A stretch of DNA of 64,000 nt from contig NZ_CBDDIE010000003.1 in the NCBI RefSeq assembly GCF_965228805.1, forward strand, positions 1,984,001-2,048,000, written 5' to 3'. The position numbers were made by a program, and so were the translations under genes. Positions 8,995-18,721 of the stretch are shown here, piece after piece (the stretch's first letter is position 1; every line of letters starts with the position of its first letter). The notes beneath the pieces are model-generated. The model saw nothing but the letters and a program-made list of their open reading frames with translations. It was not told the DNA's origin and did not search any database. The stretch is from JASBTN01 sp965228805 (lineage in GTDB: Bacteria > Pseudomonadota > Alphaproteobacteria > Rhodobacterales > Rhodobacteraceae).

Positions 8995-9725
8995 CGAAAA
9001 GACCCGTTGCCCTCGTAACAGGCGCCACCAGTGGGATCGGCAAGGCCATTACCTTTGCCCTGGCCGAGGCCGGATACGAGGTCATCGCCCTTGGGCGCAG
9101 CGCTGCCACGTTGGAGCAGATGCAGACCCAGTCGGGCGTGCGTCCCCTGGCGCTGGACTTGACCGATCGCGAGGCGCTGGAAACTGCGCTTGAAGGGGAA
9201 GAAATCGATGTTCTGGTCAACAACGCCGGGGTCATCCCGCCGGTAGTCGGCTTCGATCGTATGGCCCAATCCGACATCGACGCGACGCTGGAGGTCAACC
9301 TGAGCGCCGCAATCGCCACCACGCGCATGGTGCTGCCGGGCATGATGGCGCGGGGCAGGGGGCATGTTTTCTTTACCGGCTCCACCGCCGGGCAGGCGCC
9401 CTTTCCGAACATGGCGGTCTATGGCGCGTCCAAGGCTGCGATTTCCAGCTTTGCCGCCGCGCTGCGCTGCGATCTGTCCGGCTCCGGCGTGCGGGTGACC
9501 GAGATCGTCGCGGGGCGGGTGGAGACCAACCTGTACAAGGAGGTGCTGACCGCCCGCGCCCGCGCCGACATGTACGGCGCCTTTGACGCGGTCCAGCCTG
9601 AGGATGTGGCGACCATGCTGCGTTCGGTTCTTGAAATGCCCGCGCATGTGGATGTGACGCGGTTCGACATTCTGCCCACCGCACAGTTCGTCGGTGGCGG
9701 GGGCTTTGCGAAGAAGGAAGACTGA
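8991..9725 (+). CDS. short-chain dehydrogenase/reductase (SDR)
   Basis: This 244-residue classical SDR has the cofactor loop TGATSGIG (about 10-17), the NNAG motif at 77-80, catalytic Ser131 and the YGASK motif with Tyr144 and Lys148. It should oxidise or reduce an alcohol/ketone using NAD(P). The sequence resembles serine/3-hydroxyacid dehydrogenases of the YdfG type in a general way, but I cannot assign a substrate. It is coupled by ATGA overlap to the permease gene before it and separated by one base from the next SDR gene. Confidence 0.9.
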   Translation: MTKRPVALVTGATSGIGKAITFALAEAGYEVIALGRSAATLEQMQTQSGVRPLALDLTDREALETALEGEEIDVLVNNAGVIPPVVGFDRMAQSDIDATLEVNLSAAIATTRMVLPGMMARGRGHVFFTGSTAGQAPFPNMAVYGASKAAISSFAAALRCDLSGSGVRVTEIVAGRVETNLYKEVLTARARADMYGAFDAVQPEDVATMLRSVLEMPAHVDVTRFDILPTAQFVGGGGFAKKED

Positions 9726-9726
9726 G

Positions 9727-10476
9727 ATGCACGGATTGTCCGTAGTGATCGTCGGCGGCGGCGCGGGTCTGGGCCTGCTTTTGGCCGAGATGGCGGTGGA
9801 GCAGGGCGCGACCGCGCTGGGGATCATCGACGTGAATGCCGAGGCCGCCGAGGCGGCCGTGGCCAGGGCGCGCGAAGCAGGGCTGAAGACGGCCTATGCC
9901 GCCTGTGACATCCGCACGGCCGAGGCGGCGCATGCAGGCTTTGCCCAGGTCGCCGCCGACCTGGGCCGGGTCGACACGGTGATCAACTCCGCCGCGATCT
10001 ATCCGCGCAAACCGATGCTGGAGATCACCGACGTCGACTGGGACGCCTCGAACGCGGTGAACATCAAGGGCACGTTCCACATGTGCGTGGCCGCGATCAA
10101 ACAGTTCCGCGCGCAGGACACCGATGGCGTGGTCAAGGGCCGTATCGTCAACATCACCTCGGTCGATGCCTTCAAGGCGCATCCGCAGAACGCCCATTAC
10201 GCCGCCACCAAGGCCGCCGTGGTCAGCCTGACCAAAAGCTTCGCCCACGAGGTCGCGCCGGACAATATCCTGGTGAACTCCGTCGCGCCGGCCGGCATGG
10301 CCACCGACAAGGCGCGCGAGGCCGGGTTCCTGGGCGAACTGGCCGCCGCAAGCCCCTTGGGCCGGGGCGGTGAACCGCGCGAAATGGCCGAATGGGTCAT
10401 GATGGCGGGCGGGCCGAAGAACACCTACATGACCGGCGAGAACATCATCGTCTCCGGCGGCTATATCTACGCATAA
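9727..10476 (+). CDS. short-chain dehydrogenase/reductase (SDR), second copy
   Basis: This 249-residue SDR has a slightly unusual cofactor loop (VGGGAGLG instead of TGxxxGIG). It keeps Ser145 and the YAATK motif (Tyr158, Lys162), and it has the usual C-terminal VSGGYIY. The start at ATG 9727 comes one base after the previous stop. Two SDRs in a row suggest two successive redox steps or two stereoisomers of one substrate, but this is inference. Confidence 0.9.
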   Translation: MHGLSVVIVGGGAGLGLLLAEMAVEQGATALGIIDVNAEAAEAAVARAREAGLKTAYAACDIRTAEAAHAGFAQVAADLGRVDTVINSAAIYPRKPMLEITDVDWDASNAVNIKGTFHMCVAAIKQFRAQDTDGVVKGRIVNITSVDAFKAHPQNAHYAATKAAVVSLTKSFAHEVAPDNILVNSVAPAGMATDKAREAGFLGELAAASPLGRGGEPREMAEWVMMAGGPKNTYMTGENIIVSGGYIYA

Positions 10477-10486
10477 GGGGCTGAAG

Positions 10487-11218
10487 ATGATCTATAAATC
10501 CCGACTGAAAAGCCAAAGCTGGGCTGGCGAGACCATCGGCATCCTGGTGCTGGACTGCTACTACCCGTTCCTGCCGGGCAATGTGGCCAATGCCACCACC
10601 TATGACTTTCCGGTGCGTTACGCGGTGGTCGAGGGCGCGACGGCCGACCGGCTGCTCTATCAGGCCGATCCGACCCTGATCGAGCCCTTCATTGCCGCCG
10701 CGCGCAAGTTGCAGGATGAAGGTGTGAAGGCGATCACCGGCGCCTGCGGGTTCATGGCGCTGTTCCAGAAGGAAATCGCCGCGGCGGTGGACATCCCGGT
10801 CTTTGCCTCGTCCCTGTTGCAGGTGCCCTTCGTGCACCAGATTACCGGGAAACGCGTGGGCATCATCACGGCCGACAGCACCTGCCTGAAACCCGCGCAT
10901 TTCACCGGCACCGGCATTGCGGATGACATCCCCTTGGCGATTGGCGGCATGGAAACGAAAGAGGCCTTCATGCAGGGCATCATCGCCAATATCGGTGAAC
11001 TGGACGATGACGGAATTCGCCGGGGCGTGGTTGAGGTGGCGCAAAAGCTGCAAGCCGAACATGACGACCTTGGCGCGATCCTGCTGGAATGCTCCGACCT
11101 GCCGCCCTACGCCCATGCGGTGCAGGCGGCCACGGGTCTGCCGGTCTTCGATTTCATCACCATGATCAACTATGTGCACGAGACCCTTGCGCGCAAACCC
11201 TACCACGGGGTGATCTGA
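10487..11218 (+). CDS. Asp/Glu/hydantoin racemase superfamily protein
   Basis: This 243-residue protein has the two catalytic cysteines of the superfamily: Cys87 in TGACGFMAL and Cys202 in LLECSDLPPY. The family racemises amino acids or hydantoins, or isomerises maleate. The neighbouring HyuA/HyuB pair makes a hydantoin or similar cyclic amide the more attractive substrate. The gene follows the second SDR after 10 bases. A perfect inverted repeat lies just after its stop. Confidence 0.85.
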   Translation: MIYKSRLKSQSWAGETIGILVLDCYYPFLPGNVANATTYDFPVRYAVVEGATADRLLYQADPTLIEPFIAAARKLQDEGVKAITGACGFMALFQKEIAAAVDIPVFASSLLQVPFVHQITGKRVGIITADSTCLKPAHFTGTGIADDIPLAIGGMETKEAFMQGIIANIGELDDDGIRRGVVEVAQKLQAEHDDLGAILLECSDLPPYAHAVQAATGLPVFDFITMINYVHETLARKPYHGVI

Positions 11219-11226
11219 TCCCAGTT

Positions 11227-11265
11227 GGTGCAGAAATTCTGAACGAAACCAAGTTTTTCTGCACC
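11227..11265. promoter_or_regulatory. perfect 10-bp inverted repeat between racemase and TPP-enzyme genes
   Basis: GGTGCAGAAA at 11227-11236 is matched by TTTCTGCACC at 11256-11265, with 19 bases between. It lies in the only sizeable gap (108 bp) inside the operon. It could be an operator, an internal promoter element or a weak transcript end; no T-run follows it. Confidence 0.4.
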
Positions 11266-11326
11266 GACACCCCCGCAACCGGGCGTGTAGCCTGACAGAA
11301 GAACGAACACTCAGACAGGTCCGAGA

Positions 11327-12997
11327 ATGGAACAGAGAAACGGCGGCAAGATCCTTGTGGAATGCCTTCAAGCCCTGGGGGCAACGACCAGTTTCGGAGT
11401 GCCCGGCGAAAGCTATCTGGCGGTGCTGGACGCGCTGCATGACACCCAGGGCGCGCTGGATTTCACCCTGTGCCGCAACGAGGGTGGCGCGGGTTTCATG
11501 GCCGCCGCCTATGGCAAGTTGACCGGCCAGCCGGGCCTGTGTTTCGTTACCCGGGGGCCGGGTGCCACCAATGCCTCGATCGGAGTTCATACGGCGATGC
11601 AGGACAGCGCGCCGATGATCCTGTTCATTGGCCAGGTGGGGCGAGACATGAAGGGGCGCGAAGCCTTTCAGGAGATCGACTATCGCGCCTATTTCGGCCC
11701 CGTGGCCAAATGGGCGACCGAGATCGACGATGTCGACCGCATCCCCGAGGTCATCGCCCGCGCCTGGATCACCGCCGTATCCGGTCGCCCCGGCCCGGTG
11801 GTCGTGGCCCTGCCCGAAGACATGCTCACGGATACATCTGCCACTCCCGCTCTCACCGGCCCCGTATCCGTGCACGAGGCCGCCCCTGCGGATGCGACCG
11901 TGGGGGCGGTGCTCGAAGCATTGGCGCAGGCCAAACGCCCGCTGATCATGATGGGCGGCGGTGGCTGGACCCCGGGAGGCAGCCAGGCCCTGCAACGTTT
12001 TGCCGAGGCGTCGGACCTGCCGGTCCTGGCCTCGTTTCGCTATCAGGATTGGTATGACAACCATTCGCAGACCTATGCGGGTGACGCAGGCGTCGGCATG
12101 ACGCCGGCAACCAAGGCGCTGATGCGCGAGGCCGACCTGATCCTGGCGATCAACACGCGGTTCGGCGAGAACACCACCGACGGTTACACCCTGCTGTCCG
12201 TGCCGGTGCCCGAACAGACGCTGATCCACGTGCACCCGTCGGATCGCGAGCTGGGCAAGGTCTATCAGCCCGATCTGGCGGTGCACGCGGGCCCCAACGC
12301 CTTTGCCGAGGCGTTGGCGGCGCATGAGCTGTCCGGCGATTGGGCCGACTGGCGCGCCCAAGCCCGCGAGGGCTTCGAGGCAGGGTTCGATCTGCCCGAT
12401 CTGCCCAGCCCGGTGGACATGGGCAAGGTGACGGCCTTCCTGCGCGAACGGCTGCCTGCCGACGCGGTTCTGACCAACGGGGCGGGCAACTTTACCGTCT
12501 GGCCCAACAAGTTCTTCAAATTCGGCCCGGACCAGCGCCTGCTGGCGCCGCAATCGGGCGCGATGGGCTATGGCCTGCCCGCCGCCGTCGCCGCCAAGGT
12601 GGCCTGCCCGGAGCGCACCGTGGTCTGTTTCGCGGGCGACGGCGATTTCCAGATGAACTGTCAGGAGCTCGGCACCGCCATGCAGGCAGGTGCGCAGCCC
12701 ATCGTGCTGGTCCTGAACAACGGCATCTACGGCACCATCCGTATGCATCAGGAACGCACATACCCTGAGCGGACCTCGGGCACTTCGCTGGAGAACCCGG
12801 ATTTCGTGATGCTGGCGCAGTCCTACGGCTATCATGCCGAACGGGTTGAAAAGACGGAAGATTTTGAGGCGGCCTTCGAACGGGCCATGATCTCGACCAC
12901 TGGCGCTGTGCTGGAGTTGAACATTTCTCCCGAGGCGCTGACACCGCGCCAGACCCTCAGCCAGATGCGCGACACCGCGAAAGGAGCCATGGCATGA
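11327..12997 (+). CDS. thiamine-diphosphate-dependent enzyme, acetolactate synthase-like
   Basis: This 556-residue protein has the three-domain layout of ALS/benzoylformate-decarboxylase enzymes. Glu52 in CRNEGGAGF activates the cofactor, and the GDGDFQMN...NNG motif near residues 440-468 binds ThDP and Mg. It could be a synthase or a decarboxylase for a 2-oxoacid. No FAD-dependent ALS regulatory subunit is nearby, which argues against a biosynthetic ALS. Its position among an aminotransferase and SDRs suggests it acts on the 2-oxoacid formed in this pathway. It overlaps the hyuA start by four bases. Confidence 0.88.
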   Translation: MEQRNGGKILVECLQALGATTSFGVPGESYLAVLDALHDTQGALDFTLCRNEGGAGFMAAAYGKLTGQPGLCFVTRGPGATNASIGVHTAMQDSAPMILFIGQVGRDMKGREAFQEIDYRAYFGPVAKWATEIDDVDRIPEVIARAWITAVSGRPGPVVVALPEDMLTDTSATPALTGPVSVHEAAPADATVGAVLEALAQAKRPLIMMGGGGWTPGGSQALQRFAEASDLPVLASFRYQDWYDNHSQTYAGDAGVGMTPATKALMREADLILAINTRFGENTTDGYTLLSVPVPEQTLIHVHPSDRELGKVYQPDLAVHAGPNAFAEALAAHELSGDWADWRAQAREGFEAGFDLPDLPSPVDMGKVTAFLRERLPADAVLTNGAGNFTVWPNKFFKFGPDQRLLAPQSGAMGYGLPAAVAAKVACPERTVVCFAGDGDFQMNCQELGTAMQAGAQPIVLVLNNGIYGTIRMHQERTYPERTSGTSLENPDFVMLAQSYGYHAERVEKTEDFEAAFERAMISTTGAVLELNISPEALTPRQTLSQMRDTAKGAMA

Positions 12998-15081
12998 CCA
13001 CGCAAGACATTCGCCTGGGCGCTGACATCGGCGGCACCTTTACCGACATCGCGTTGGACCTGCGCGGGCAGATCTTCTCGACCAAGGTGCTGACCAACTA
13101 CACCGCGCCGGAACAGGCGATCCTGGACGGGATTGCCATTGTCACGGAACAGGCCGGGATCGGCTTTGGCGACCTGGATATCATCATCCACGGCACAACG
13201 CTGGCCACCAATGCGCTGATCGAACGGCGCGGGGCCAAGACCGCTCTGATCACCACAGAGGGCTTTCGTGACGTGATCGAGATGCGGACCGAAAACCGGT
13301 TCGAGCAATATGACCTGAACCTGAAACTCCCCGCGCCGCTTATTCCGCGCCAGGACCGGTTTCCGGTCGCAGGCCGGATTGACGCGCAGGGGCGGGAGCT
13401 GCAAGCGCTGGACGAAGCGCGGCTGGAGGAGCTGGCCGAGGTGATCCGCGACGGCGGTTTCGGTGCCGTGGCCATCGGCTTCATCCATTCCTATCAGAAC
13501 CCCGCGCATGAGGAACGCGCGCGCGAGATCCTGACGGCGAAGCTGCCGGGGATGCCGATCTCGATCTCCGCCGAGGTCAGCCCGCAGATGCGCGAGTTCG
13601 AACGCTTCAACACCGTCTGCGCCAATGCCTATGTGCGCCCGCAGATGGAGGACTATCTGATCCGGCTGCAGGACCGCCTGAAGGACCAGGGTGCGGCCTG
13701 TCCGGTCTTCATGATCCATTCCGGCGGCGGGTTGATCTCGGTCGAGACTGCCATCGCGTTTCCCGTGCGCCTGGTCGAAAGCGGCCCGGCGGGTGGCGCG
13801 ATCTTCGCCGCTGATGTGGCCGCGCGTTTCGGGTTGGAAAAGGTCGTCAGCTACGACATGGGGGGCACCACCGCCAAGATCTGCCTCATTGAAGATTTCG
13901 AACCGCAGACTGCCCGCACCTTCGAGGTCGCGCGCACCTATCGCTTCTGCAAGGGGTCGGGCATGCCGATTTCGATCCCGGTGATCGAGATGATCGAGAT
14001 CGGGGCAGGAGGCGGCTCGATCGCCTGGGTGGACGCCATGGGGCGGATCCAGACCGGGCCGGAAAGTGCGGCCTCGGAACCCGGGCCCGCCTGCTATCAG
14101 CGCGGCGGCGAACGCCCCGCGATCACCGACGCCGACGTGATGCTGGGCAAGATCGACCCGGACAATTTCGCAGGCGGCGCGATCCAGCTGTCAAAGAATG
14201 CTTCGGCCACGGCGATTGCCAGGGATGTCGGCGACAAGCTGTCGCTGGAGCCGCTGGAAGCCGCCTTCGGCATCTGCGAGGTGGTGGACGAGAACATGGC
14301 CAACGCCGCCCGCGTGCATGCGGTCGAGAACGGCAAGAACATCTCGGACAATACGATGATCGCCTTTGGCGGCGCCGCGCCGCTGCATGCCGCAAGGCTG
14401 TGCGAGAAACTGGGCGTCGATCAATGCCTGATCCCGCCGGGGGCGGGGGTCGGCTCGGCCATCGGCTTCCTCAAGGCACCATTCGGCTATGAGGCGCTGG
14501 CCTCGCGGCTGGTGCGCCTGTCCGAGTTCGATGTGGCGGCGGTGAATGCCATGCTGGGCGACCTGCGCGAGACCGCCGAAGGCTTCGTGCGCGCGGGCAC
14601 CGACGGCGAGATCAAGCGCGAGGTGATCGCCTTCATGCGCTACCAGGGTCAGGGCTGGGAAATCCCCGTCGCGATCCCGGATCGCCCCCTGACCGAGGCG
14701 GATATCCACCTGATCCGCGACCGGTTCCGCGACAACTACGCCCGGTTCTTCGGCCGCGCCATCGACGGGCTGAACGGGTTGGAGATCGAGATCGTCACCT
14801 GGTCGATGAAGGCCAGCGACGTGCGTCCCGCGCCCAAGGCCGGGGCCCTGGTGACCGAGGGCGAGGCGATTGACGCGCCAGACCTGCGCGCGGTGTTCGA
14901 CCCCAGCTCGGACGCTCTGCGCGACAGCGCCATTGTCCCGCGCGAGACCCTGACCGCCGGACAGCGTGTGGTGGGCCCCGCGGTGATCGTCGAACGCGAA
15001 ACCTCGACCGTTGTGACCGCGCCCTTTGACGCGGTGCTGCAGGGCGACGGCACCATTCTTTTGACCCGGAAGGAGGGTTGA
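12994..15081 (+). CDS. hyuA: hydantoinase/5-oxoprolinase subunit A (HyuA family)
   Basis: This 695-residue protein has the N-terminal GADIGGTFTDIA phosphate-binding loop and the GTTLATNALIERRGAKTALITTEG region (given in part: TNALIERRGAKTALITTEG), which define the HyuA ATPase-like subunit. It also has the later DMGGTTAKI motif. Together with HyuB it performs ATP-dependent opening of cyclic amides such as hydantoins, N-methylhydantoin or 5-oxoproline; related pairs are acetone carboxylases. The length is normal for a two-subunit HyuA. It overlaps the TPP gene before it (ATGA) and is followed directly by hyuB. Confidence 0.92.
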   Translation: MTTQDIRLGADIGGTFTDIALDLRGQIFSTKVLTNYTAPEQAILDGIAIVTEQAGIGFGDLDIIIHGTTLATNALIERRGAKTALITTEGFRDVIEMRTENRFEQYDLNLKLPAPLIPRQDRFPVAGRIDAQGRELQALDEARLEELAEVIRDGGFGAVAIGFIHSYQNPAHEERAREILTAKLPGMPISISAEVSPQMREFERFNTVCANAYVRPQMEDYLIRLQDRLKDQGAACPVFMIHSGGGLISVETAIAFPVRLVESGPAGGAIFAADVAARFGLEKVVSYDMGGTTAKICLIEDFEPQTARTFEVARTYRFCKGSGMPISIPVIEMIEIGAGGGSIAWVDAMGRIQTGPESAASEPGPACYQRGGERPAITDADVMLGKIDPDNFAGGAIQLSKNASATAIARDVGDKLSLEPLEAAFGICEVVDENMANAARVHAVENGKNISDNTMIAFGGAAPLHAARLCEKLGVDQCLIPPGAGVGSAIGFLKAPFGYEALASRLVRLSEFDVAAVNAMLGDLRETAEGFVRAGTDGEIKREVIAFMRYQGQGWEIPVAIPDRPLTEADIHLIRDRFRDNYARFFGRAIDGLNGLEIEIVTWSMKASDVRPAPKAGALVTEGEAIDAPDLRAVFDPSSDALRDSAIVPRETLTAGQRVVGPAVIVERETSTVVTAPFDAVLQGDGTILLTRKEG

Positions 15082-15083
15082 GC

Positions 15084-16700
15084 ATGTCAGGTATCTCAGA
15101 AATCCGTATGCAGGTGATGTGGAACCGCCTGATCTCGGTTGTCGAGGAACAGGCGCTGACCCTGCTGCGCACCGCCTTTTCGACCTCGGTGCGCGAGGCG
15201 GGTGACCTGTCGGCGGGCGTGTTCAATCCCGAGGGGCTGATGCTGGCCCAGGCGGTGACCGGCACTCCGGGCCATGTGAACACCATGGCCGAGGCTGTGC
15301 TGCATTTCCTGGCCGAGATCCCGCGTGAAGAGATGTTCGAGGGCGACTGCTATGTCACCAACGACCCCTGGAAGGGCACCGGCCACCTGCATGACATCAC
15401 CATGGTCGCGCCCTCGTTCAAGGACGGCAAGCTGGTCGCCTTCTTTGCCTGCACGGCCCATGTGGTGGACGTCGGTGGGCGCGGTTTCGGGGCCGATGGC
15501 AAGTCGGTCTACGAGGAAGGCATCCTGATCCCGATCATGAAATTCGCCGAACGTGGCGAGGTGAACCGCGACCTCATCAACATCCTGCGCAACAACGTGC
15601 GCGAGGCGAACCAGGTGGTGGGCGACTTCTATTCTCTCGCGGCGTGTAACGAGGTCGGCCACCGCCGTCTGATCGACATGATGGACGAGACCGCCATGGA
15701 CAGTCTGGACGACCTGGGCGATTTCATCTTCTCGCGTTCGCGTGCCGCCACGTTGGAGCGTATCGCCGCCCTGCCGAAGGGCAGCTGGGACAACCAGATG
15801 ACGGTCGATGGCTATGACGTGCCGGTCAAGTTGGCCACCACCCTGTCGGTGCGCGACGGTGAGGTGAATGTTGATTTCACTGGCACCGACGGGATCAGCA
15901 AATGGGGCATCAACTGCCCGCTGATCTATTCCAAGGCCTATGCCTGTTACGCGGTGAAATGCGTCGTGGCGCCGGATATTCCGAACAACTCGGCCTCGTT
16001 GGAGCCGTTCACCGTCACCTCGCCGGTCAACATCCTGAATGCCGAACGCCCCGCGCCGGTCAGCCTGCGCCACGTGATGGGCCACATGGTGCCCGACCTG
16101 GTGCTGGGCGCGCTGGCCAAGGCCAAGCCGGGCGAGATCATGGCCGAAGGCGCCGCCGCGTTGTGGAACATCCATATCTCGGCCCGTCCCGAGGCCGGGC
16201 GCGAGGGGCGGCGGTCCGAGGTGCTGATGTTCAATTCCGGCGGCACCGGCGCCCGGCCGGGGCTGGACGGGCTGGCGGCCACGGCGTTTCCGTCGGGCGT
16301 GCACACCATGCCGATCGAAGCAACTGAGCATACCGGCCCGATCGTCGTCTGGCGCAAGGAGCTGCGCGAGGACAGCGGCGGGGCAGGGCGCCTGCGCGGT
16401 GGTCTGGGCCAGGTGATCGAGATCGCACCCGCCGAGGGGCACGAGTTCGACTTCTCGGCCATGTTCGACCGGGTCAATCACCCGGCCCGTGGCCGCGATG
16501 GCGGCGAAGACGGCGCGCCCGGTGTGGTGGAACTCTGCGACGGTACGAAACTGCGCCCCAAGGGCTGGCAGCACGTGCCCGCCGGTAAGCGTCTGATCCT
16601 GAAAGCTCCCGGTGGCGGTGGTTTCGGCCCGGCCAGCGAACGTGATGAAGAGGCCCGCGCGGATGACCGCCTGAAGGGCTATGTAAGCGAAGAGAAATGA
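15084..16700 (+). CDS. hyuB: hydantoinase/5-oxoprolinase subunit B (HyuB family)
   Basis: This 538-residue protein begins MSGISEIRMQVMWNRLISVV and carries the family motifs VREAGDLSAGVF, ATCMTHDIT-like DPWKGTGHLHDIT and a C-terminal GGGGFGP turn. It is the partner of HyuA in ATP-dependent cyclic amide hydrolysis. ATG 15084 was chosen because GGAGG lies 8 bases upstream, directly after the hyuA stop. It overlaps the aminotransferase start by four bases, so hydrolysis and transamination are probably coupled steps. Confidence 0.92.
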   Translation: MSGISEIRMQVMWNRLISVVEEQALTLLRTAFSTSVREAGDLSAGVFNPEGLMLAQAVTGTPGHVNTMAEAVLHFLAEIPREEMFEGDCYVTNDPWKGTGHLHDITMVAPSFKDGKLVAFFACTAHVVDVGGRGFGADGKSVYEEGILIPIMKFAERGEVNRDLINILRNNVREANQVVGDFYSLAACNEVGHRRLIDMMDETAMDSLDDLGDFIFSRSRAATLERIAALPKGSWDNQMTVDGYDVPVKLATTLSVRDGEVNVDFTGTDGISKWGINCPLIYSKAYACYAVKCVVAPDIPNNSASLEPFTVTSPVNILNAERPAPVSLRHVMGHMVPDLVLGALAKAKPGEIMAEGAAALWNIHISARPEAGREGRRSEVLMFNSGGTGARPGLDGLAATAFPSGVHTMPIEATEHTGPIVVWRKELREDSGGAGRLRGGLGQVIEIAPAEGHEFDFSAMFDRVNHPARGRDGGEDGAPGVVELCDGTKLRPKGWQHVPAGKRLILKAPGGGGFGPASERDEEARADDRLKGYVSEEK

Positions 16701-17899
16701 CCATGCTCGCAGACCGAATGTCAGTGGTGAAACCGTCCCCGTCGATGGCTGTTTCCCAGGCCGCCAAGGCGCTGGCCGCCCAGGGGATCGAGGTTGCGGA
16801 CCTGGGGCTGGGAGAGCCCGATTTCAACACGCCCTCCCATGTGATCGAGGCCGCCCACCAGGCGGCGCTGGCGGGCGACACCCGTTACACCGCAACCGGT
16901 GGCGCGCCCGCGACTAAGGCGGCGGTCTGCAAAAAATTCCGGCGGGAGAACGGGCTGGAGTTCTCGGCCGACGAGGTGGTCGTGGCCAATGGCGCCAAGC
17001 AGATCATCTTCAACGCGCTGATGGCGACGCTGGAGGAAGGCGACGAGGTGATCCTGGCCGCGCCCTATTTCGTCTCCTACCCCGACATGGCGCTGATGCT
17101 GGGCGGTAGGCCCGTGGTGGTGGAATGCGCGCGGGAAGACGGGTTCAAACTGACCCCCGAGGCGCTGGCCGCGGCGATCACGCCCAAATCGAAATGGCTG
17201 ATCCTGAACGCGCCGGGCAACCCCTCGGGTGCGGTCTATACGGTCGAGGAATTGCAGGCGCTTGGCCGCGTGCTGGCCGATCACCCGAACCTGATGATCC
17301 TGTCCGACGAGATCTACGAACATATCGTCTTTGACGGGCGGGCGTTCACCTCTTTCGGCAAGGCCTGCCCGGAGCTGCGCGACCGCACCCTGATCGTGAA
17401 CGGTGTCGCGAAAGCCTATGCCATGACCGGCTGGCGTATCGGCTATGGCGCCGGGCCCGCCGAACTGATCAAGGGCATGACCACGGTGCAGAGCCAATCG
17501 ACCACCAATGCCTGTTCTGTCGCCCAGGCCGCCACCGTGGCGGCGCTGATCGGTCCGCAGGATGAGGTCGCCCGCTTCCGCGATGCCTTTGAACGCCGAC
17601 GCGACCTGGTGGTCGACGGCATCAATGCCATCCCGGGACTGGCGCTCGATGCGCCGCAGGGGGCGTTTTATGCCTATGTCGACTGCTCTGGCATCATGGG
17701 CAAGACCGCGCCCGATGGCACGGTGCTGGAAACCGACCCGCAGGTGACGAAGTTCCTGCTGGACGAGGCCCGCGTGGCCGCCGTGCCCGGCGCAGCCTAC
17801 GGGTTGTCGCCCTTCTTCCGCCTGTCAACCGCCACCGCCGACGAGGTTCTGACGGCGGCCATTTCCCGCATCCGCGACGCTGTCGCCCGCCTGCGCTAA
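16697..17899 (+). CDS. PLP-dependent aminotransferase class I/II (aspartate aminotransferase-like)
   Basis: This 400-residue fold-type I aminotransferase has NAPGNPSGAVY (near residue 172), the Asp of LSDEIYEHIVF and the Schiff-base Lys in GVAKAYAMTGWRIGYGAG. These mark the Igamma aspartate/aromatic aminotransferase group. It would convert the amino acid released by the hydantoinase pair into a 2-oxoacid for the TPP enzyme. ATG 16697 overlaps the hyuB stop; an ATG two codons later is also possible. The preferred amino donor is unknown. Confidence 0.92.
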   Translation: MTMLADRMSVVKPSPSMAVSQAAKALAAQGIEVADLGLGEPDFNTPSHVIEAAHQAALAGDTRYTATGGAPATKAAVCKKFRRENGLEFSADEVVVANGAKQIIFNALMATLEEGDEVILAAPYFVSYPDMALMLGGRPVVVECAREDGFKLTPEALAAAITPKSKWLILNAPGNPSGAVYTVEELQALGRVLADHPNLMILSDEIYEHIVFDGRAFTSFGKACPELRDRTLIVNGVAKAYAMTGWRIGYGAGPAELIKGMTTVQSQSTTNACSVAQAATVAALIGPQDEVARFRDAFERRRDLVVDGINAIPGLALDAPQGAFYAYVDCSGIMGKTAPDGTVLETDPQVTKFLLDEARVAAVPGAAYGLSPFFRLSTATADEVLTAAISRIRDAVARLR

Positions 17900-17908
17900 G
17901 GACTGACC

Positions 17909-18721
17909 ATGACCCAATTCAACCGTATCCTGATCACCGGCGCAGCGGGCCGTCTGGGCGCCGAGCTGCGCAGGGGGCTGGCGCCACTGGCTAAGCACAT
18001 CCGCATCTCGGACCGCGTGGAAATGGCCGACGTGCAGCCGCACGAAGAAGCCATCATTTGCGAGCTGGGTGATTATGACGCCGTCATGGCCCTGACCAAA
18101 GATGTGGACGCCATCGTGCATTTCGGCGGCGCGCCGCTGGAGGTGGAGTTCGAGACCATCCTCGACAGCAATATCCGCGGCTCCTACCACATCTTCGAAG
18201 GGGCGCGGAAACATGGGGCGATGCGGGTGATCTATGCCTCGTCCGTGCATGCAATCGGCTATCACGAGGTCGGCGCGCAAATCGACGCGGACAGCCCGGT
18301 CAGGCCCGACAGCCTCTATGGCGTGTCGAAGAATTTCGTCGAGAGCCTCAGCCGCCTCTACTGGGACAAGTTTGGCATCGAAAGCCTGTGCCTGCGCATA
18401 TTCTCGTCCTTTCCGGAACCGGCGGACCGGCGCATGCTGTGGAGCTGGCTCTCCTTCGCCGACTGCGTGCAATATGTCGAACGCGCGCTGACCTGCCCGC
18501 GCCTGGGCCACACCATCGGCCACGGCATTTCCGACAACCGGCTGAAGGTGGTCGATGACAGCAAGGCGGGCCATATCGGCTTCCACCCCCAGGACAGCGC
18601 CGAACCTTTCCGCGAGGCGATGGAGGCCAGGACCGAAACCCCTGATCCCAACGCGCCCGGCGTCAAGTTCATTGGCGGCTGGTTCTGCGAGCTGGGCCAC
18701 CCCGATGACGAGGCAAAATGA
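17909..18721 (+). CDS. NAD-dependent epimerase/dehydratase-family protein, uronate dehydrogenase-like
   Basis: This 270-residue extended-type SDR has TGAAGRLG (about 10-17), Ser111/112 in YASSVHAIGY and YGVSK (Tyr137, Lys141). Its overall pattern, including the HAIGYH and RPDSLYGVSK segments, resembles bacterial uronate dehydrogenases, which oxidise hexuronates to the lactone. In this amino-acid context it may instead act on another polyhydroxy or cyclic substrate. The gene is 9 bases after the aminotransferase gene and overlaps the next oxidase gene. Confidence 0.8.
   Translation: MTQFNRILITGAAGRLGAELRRGLAPLAKHIRISDRVEMADVQPHEEAIICELGDYDAVMALTKDVDAIVHFGGAPLEVEFETILDSNIRGSYHIFEGARKHGAMRVIYASSVHAIGYHEVGAQIDADSPVRPDSLYGVSKNFVESLSRLYWDKFGIESLCLRIFSSFPEPADRRMLWSWLSFADCVQYVERALTCPRLGHTIGHGISDNRLKVVDDSKAGHIGFHPQDSAEPFREAMEARTETPDPNAPGVKFIGGWFCELGHPDDEAK

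Noticed and set aside
11327..12997. Biosynthetic acetolactate synthase large subunit
   Set aside because: No small regulatory subunit gene is nearby and the operon is catabolic, so only the broader TPP-enzyme name is given.
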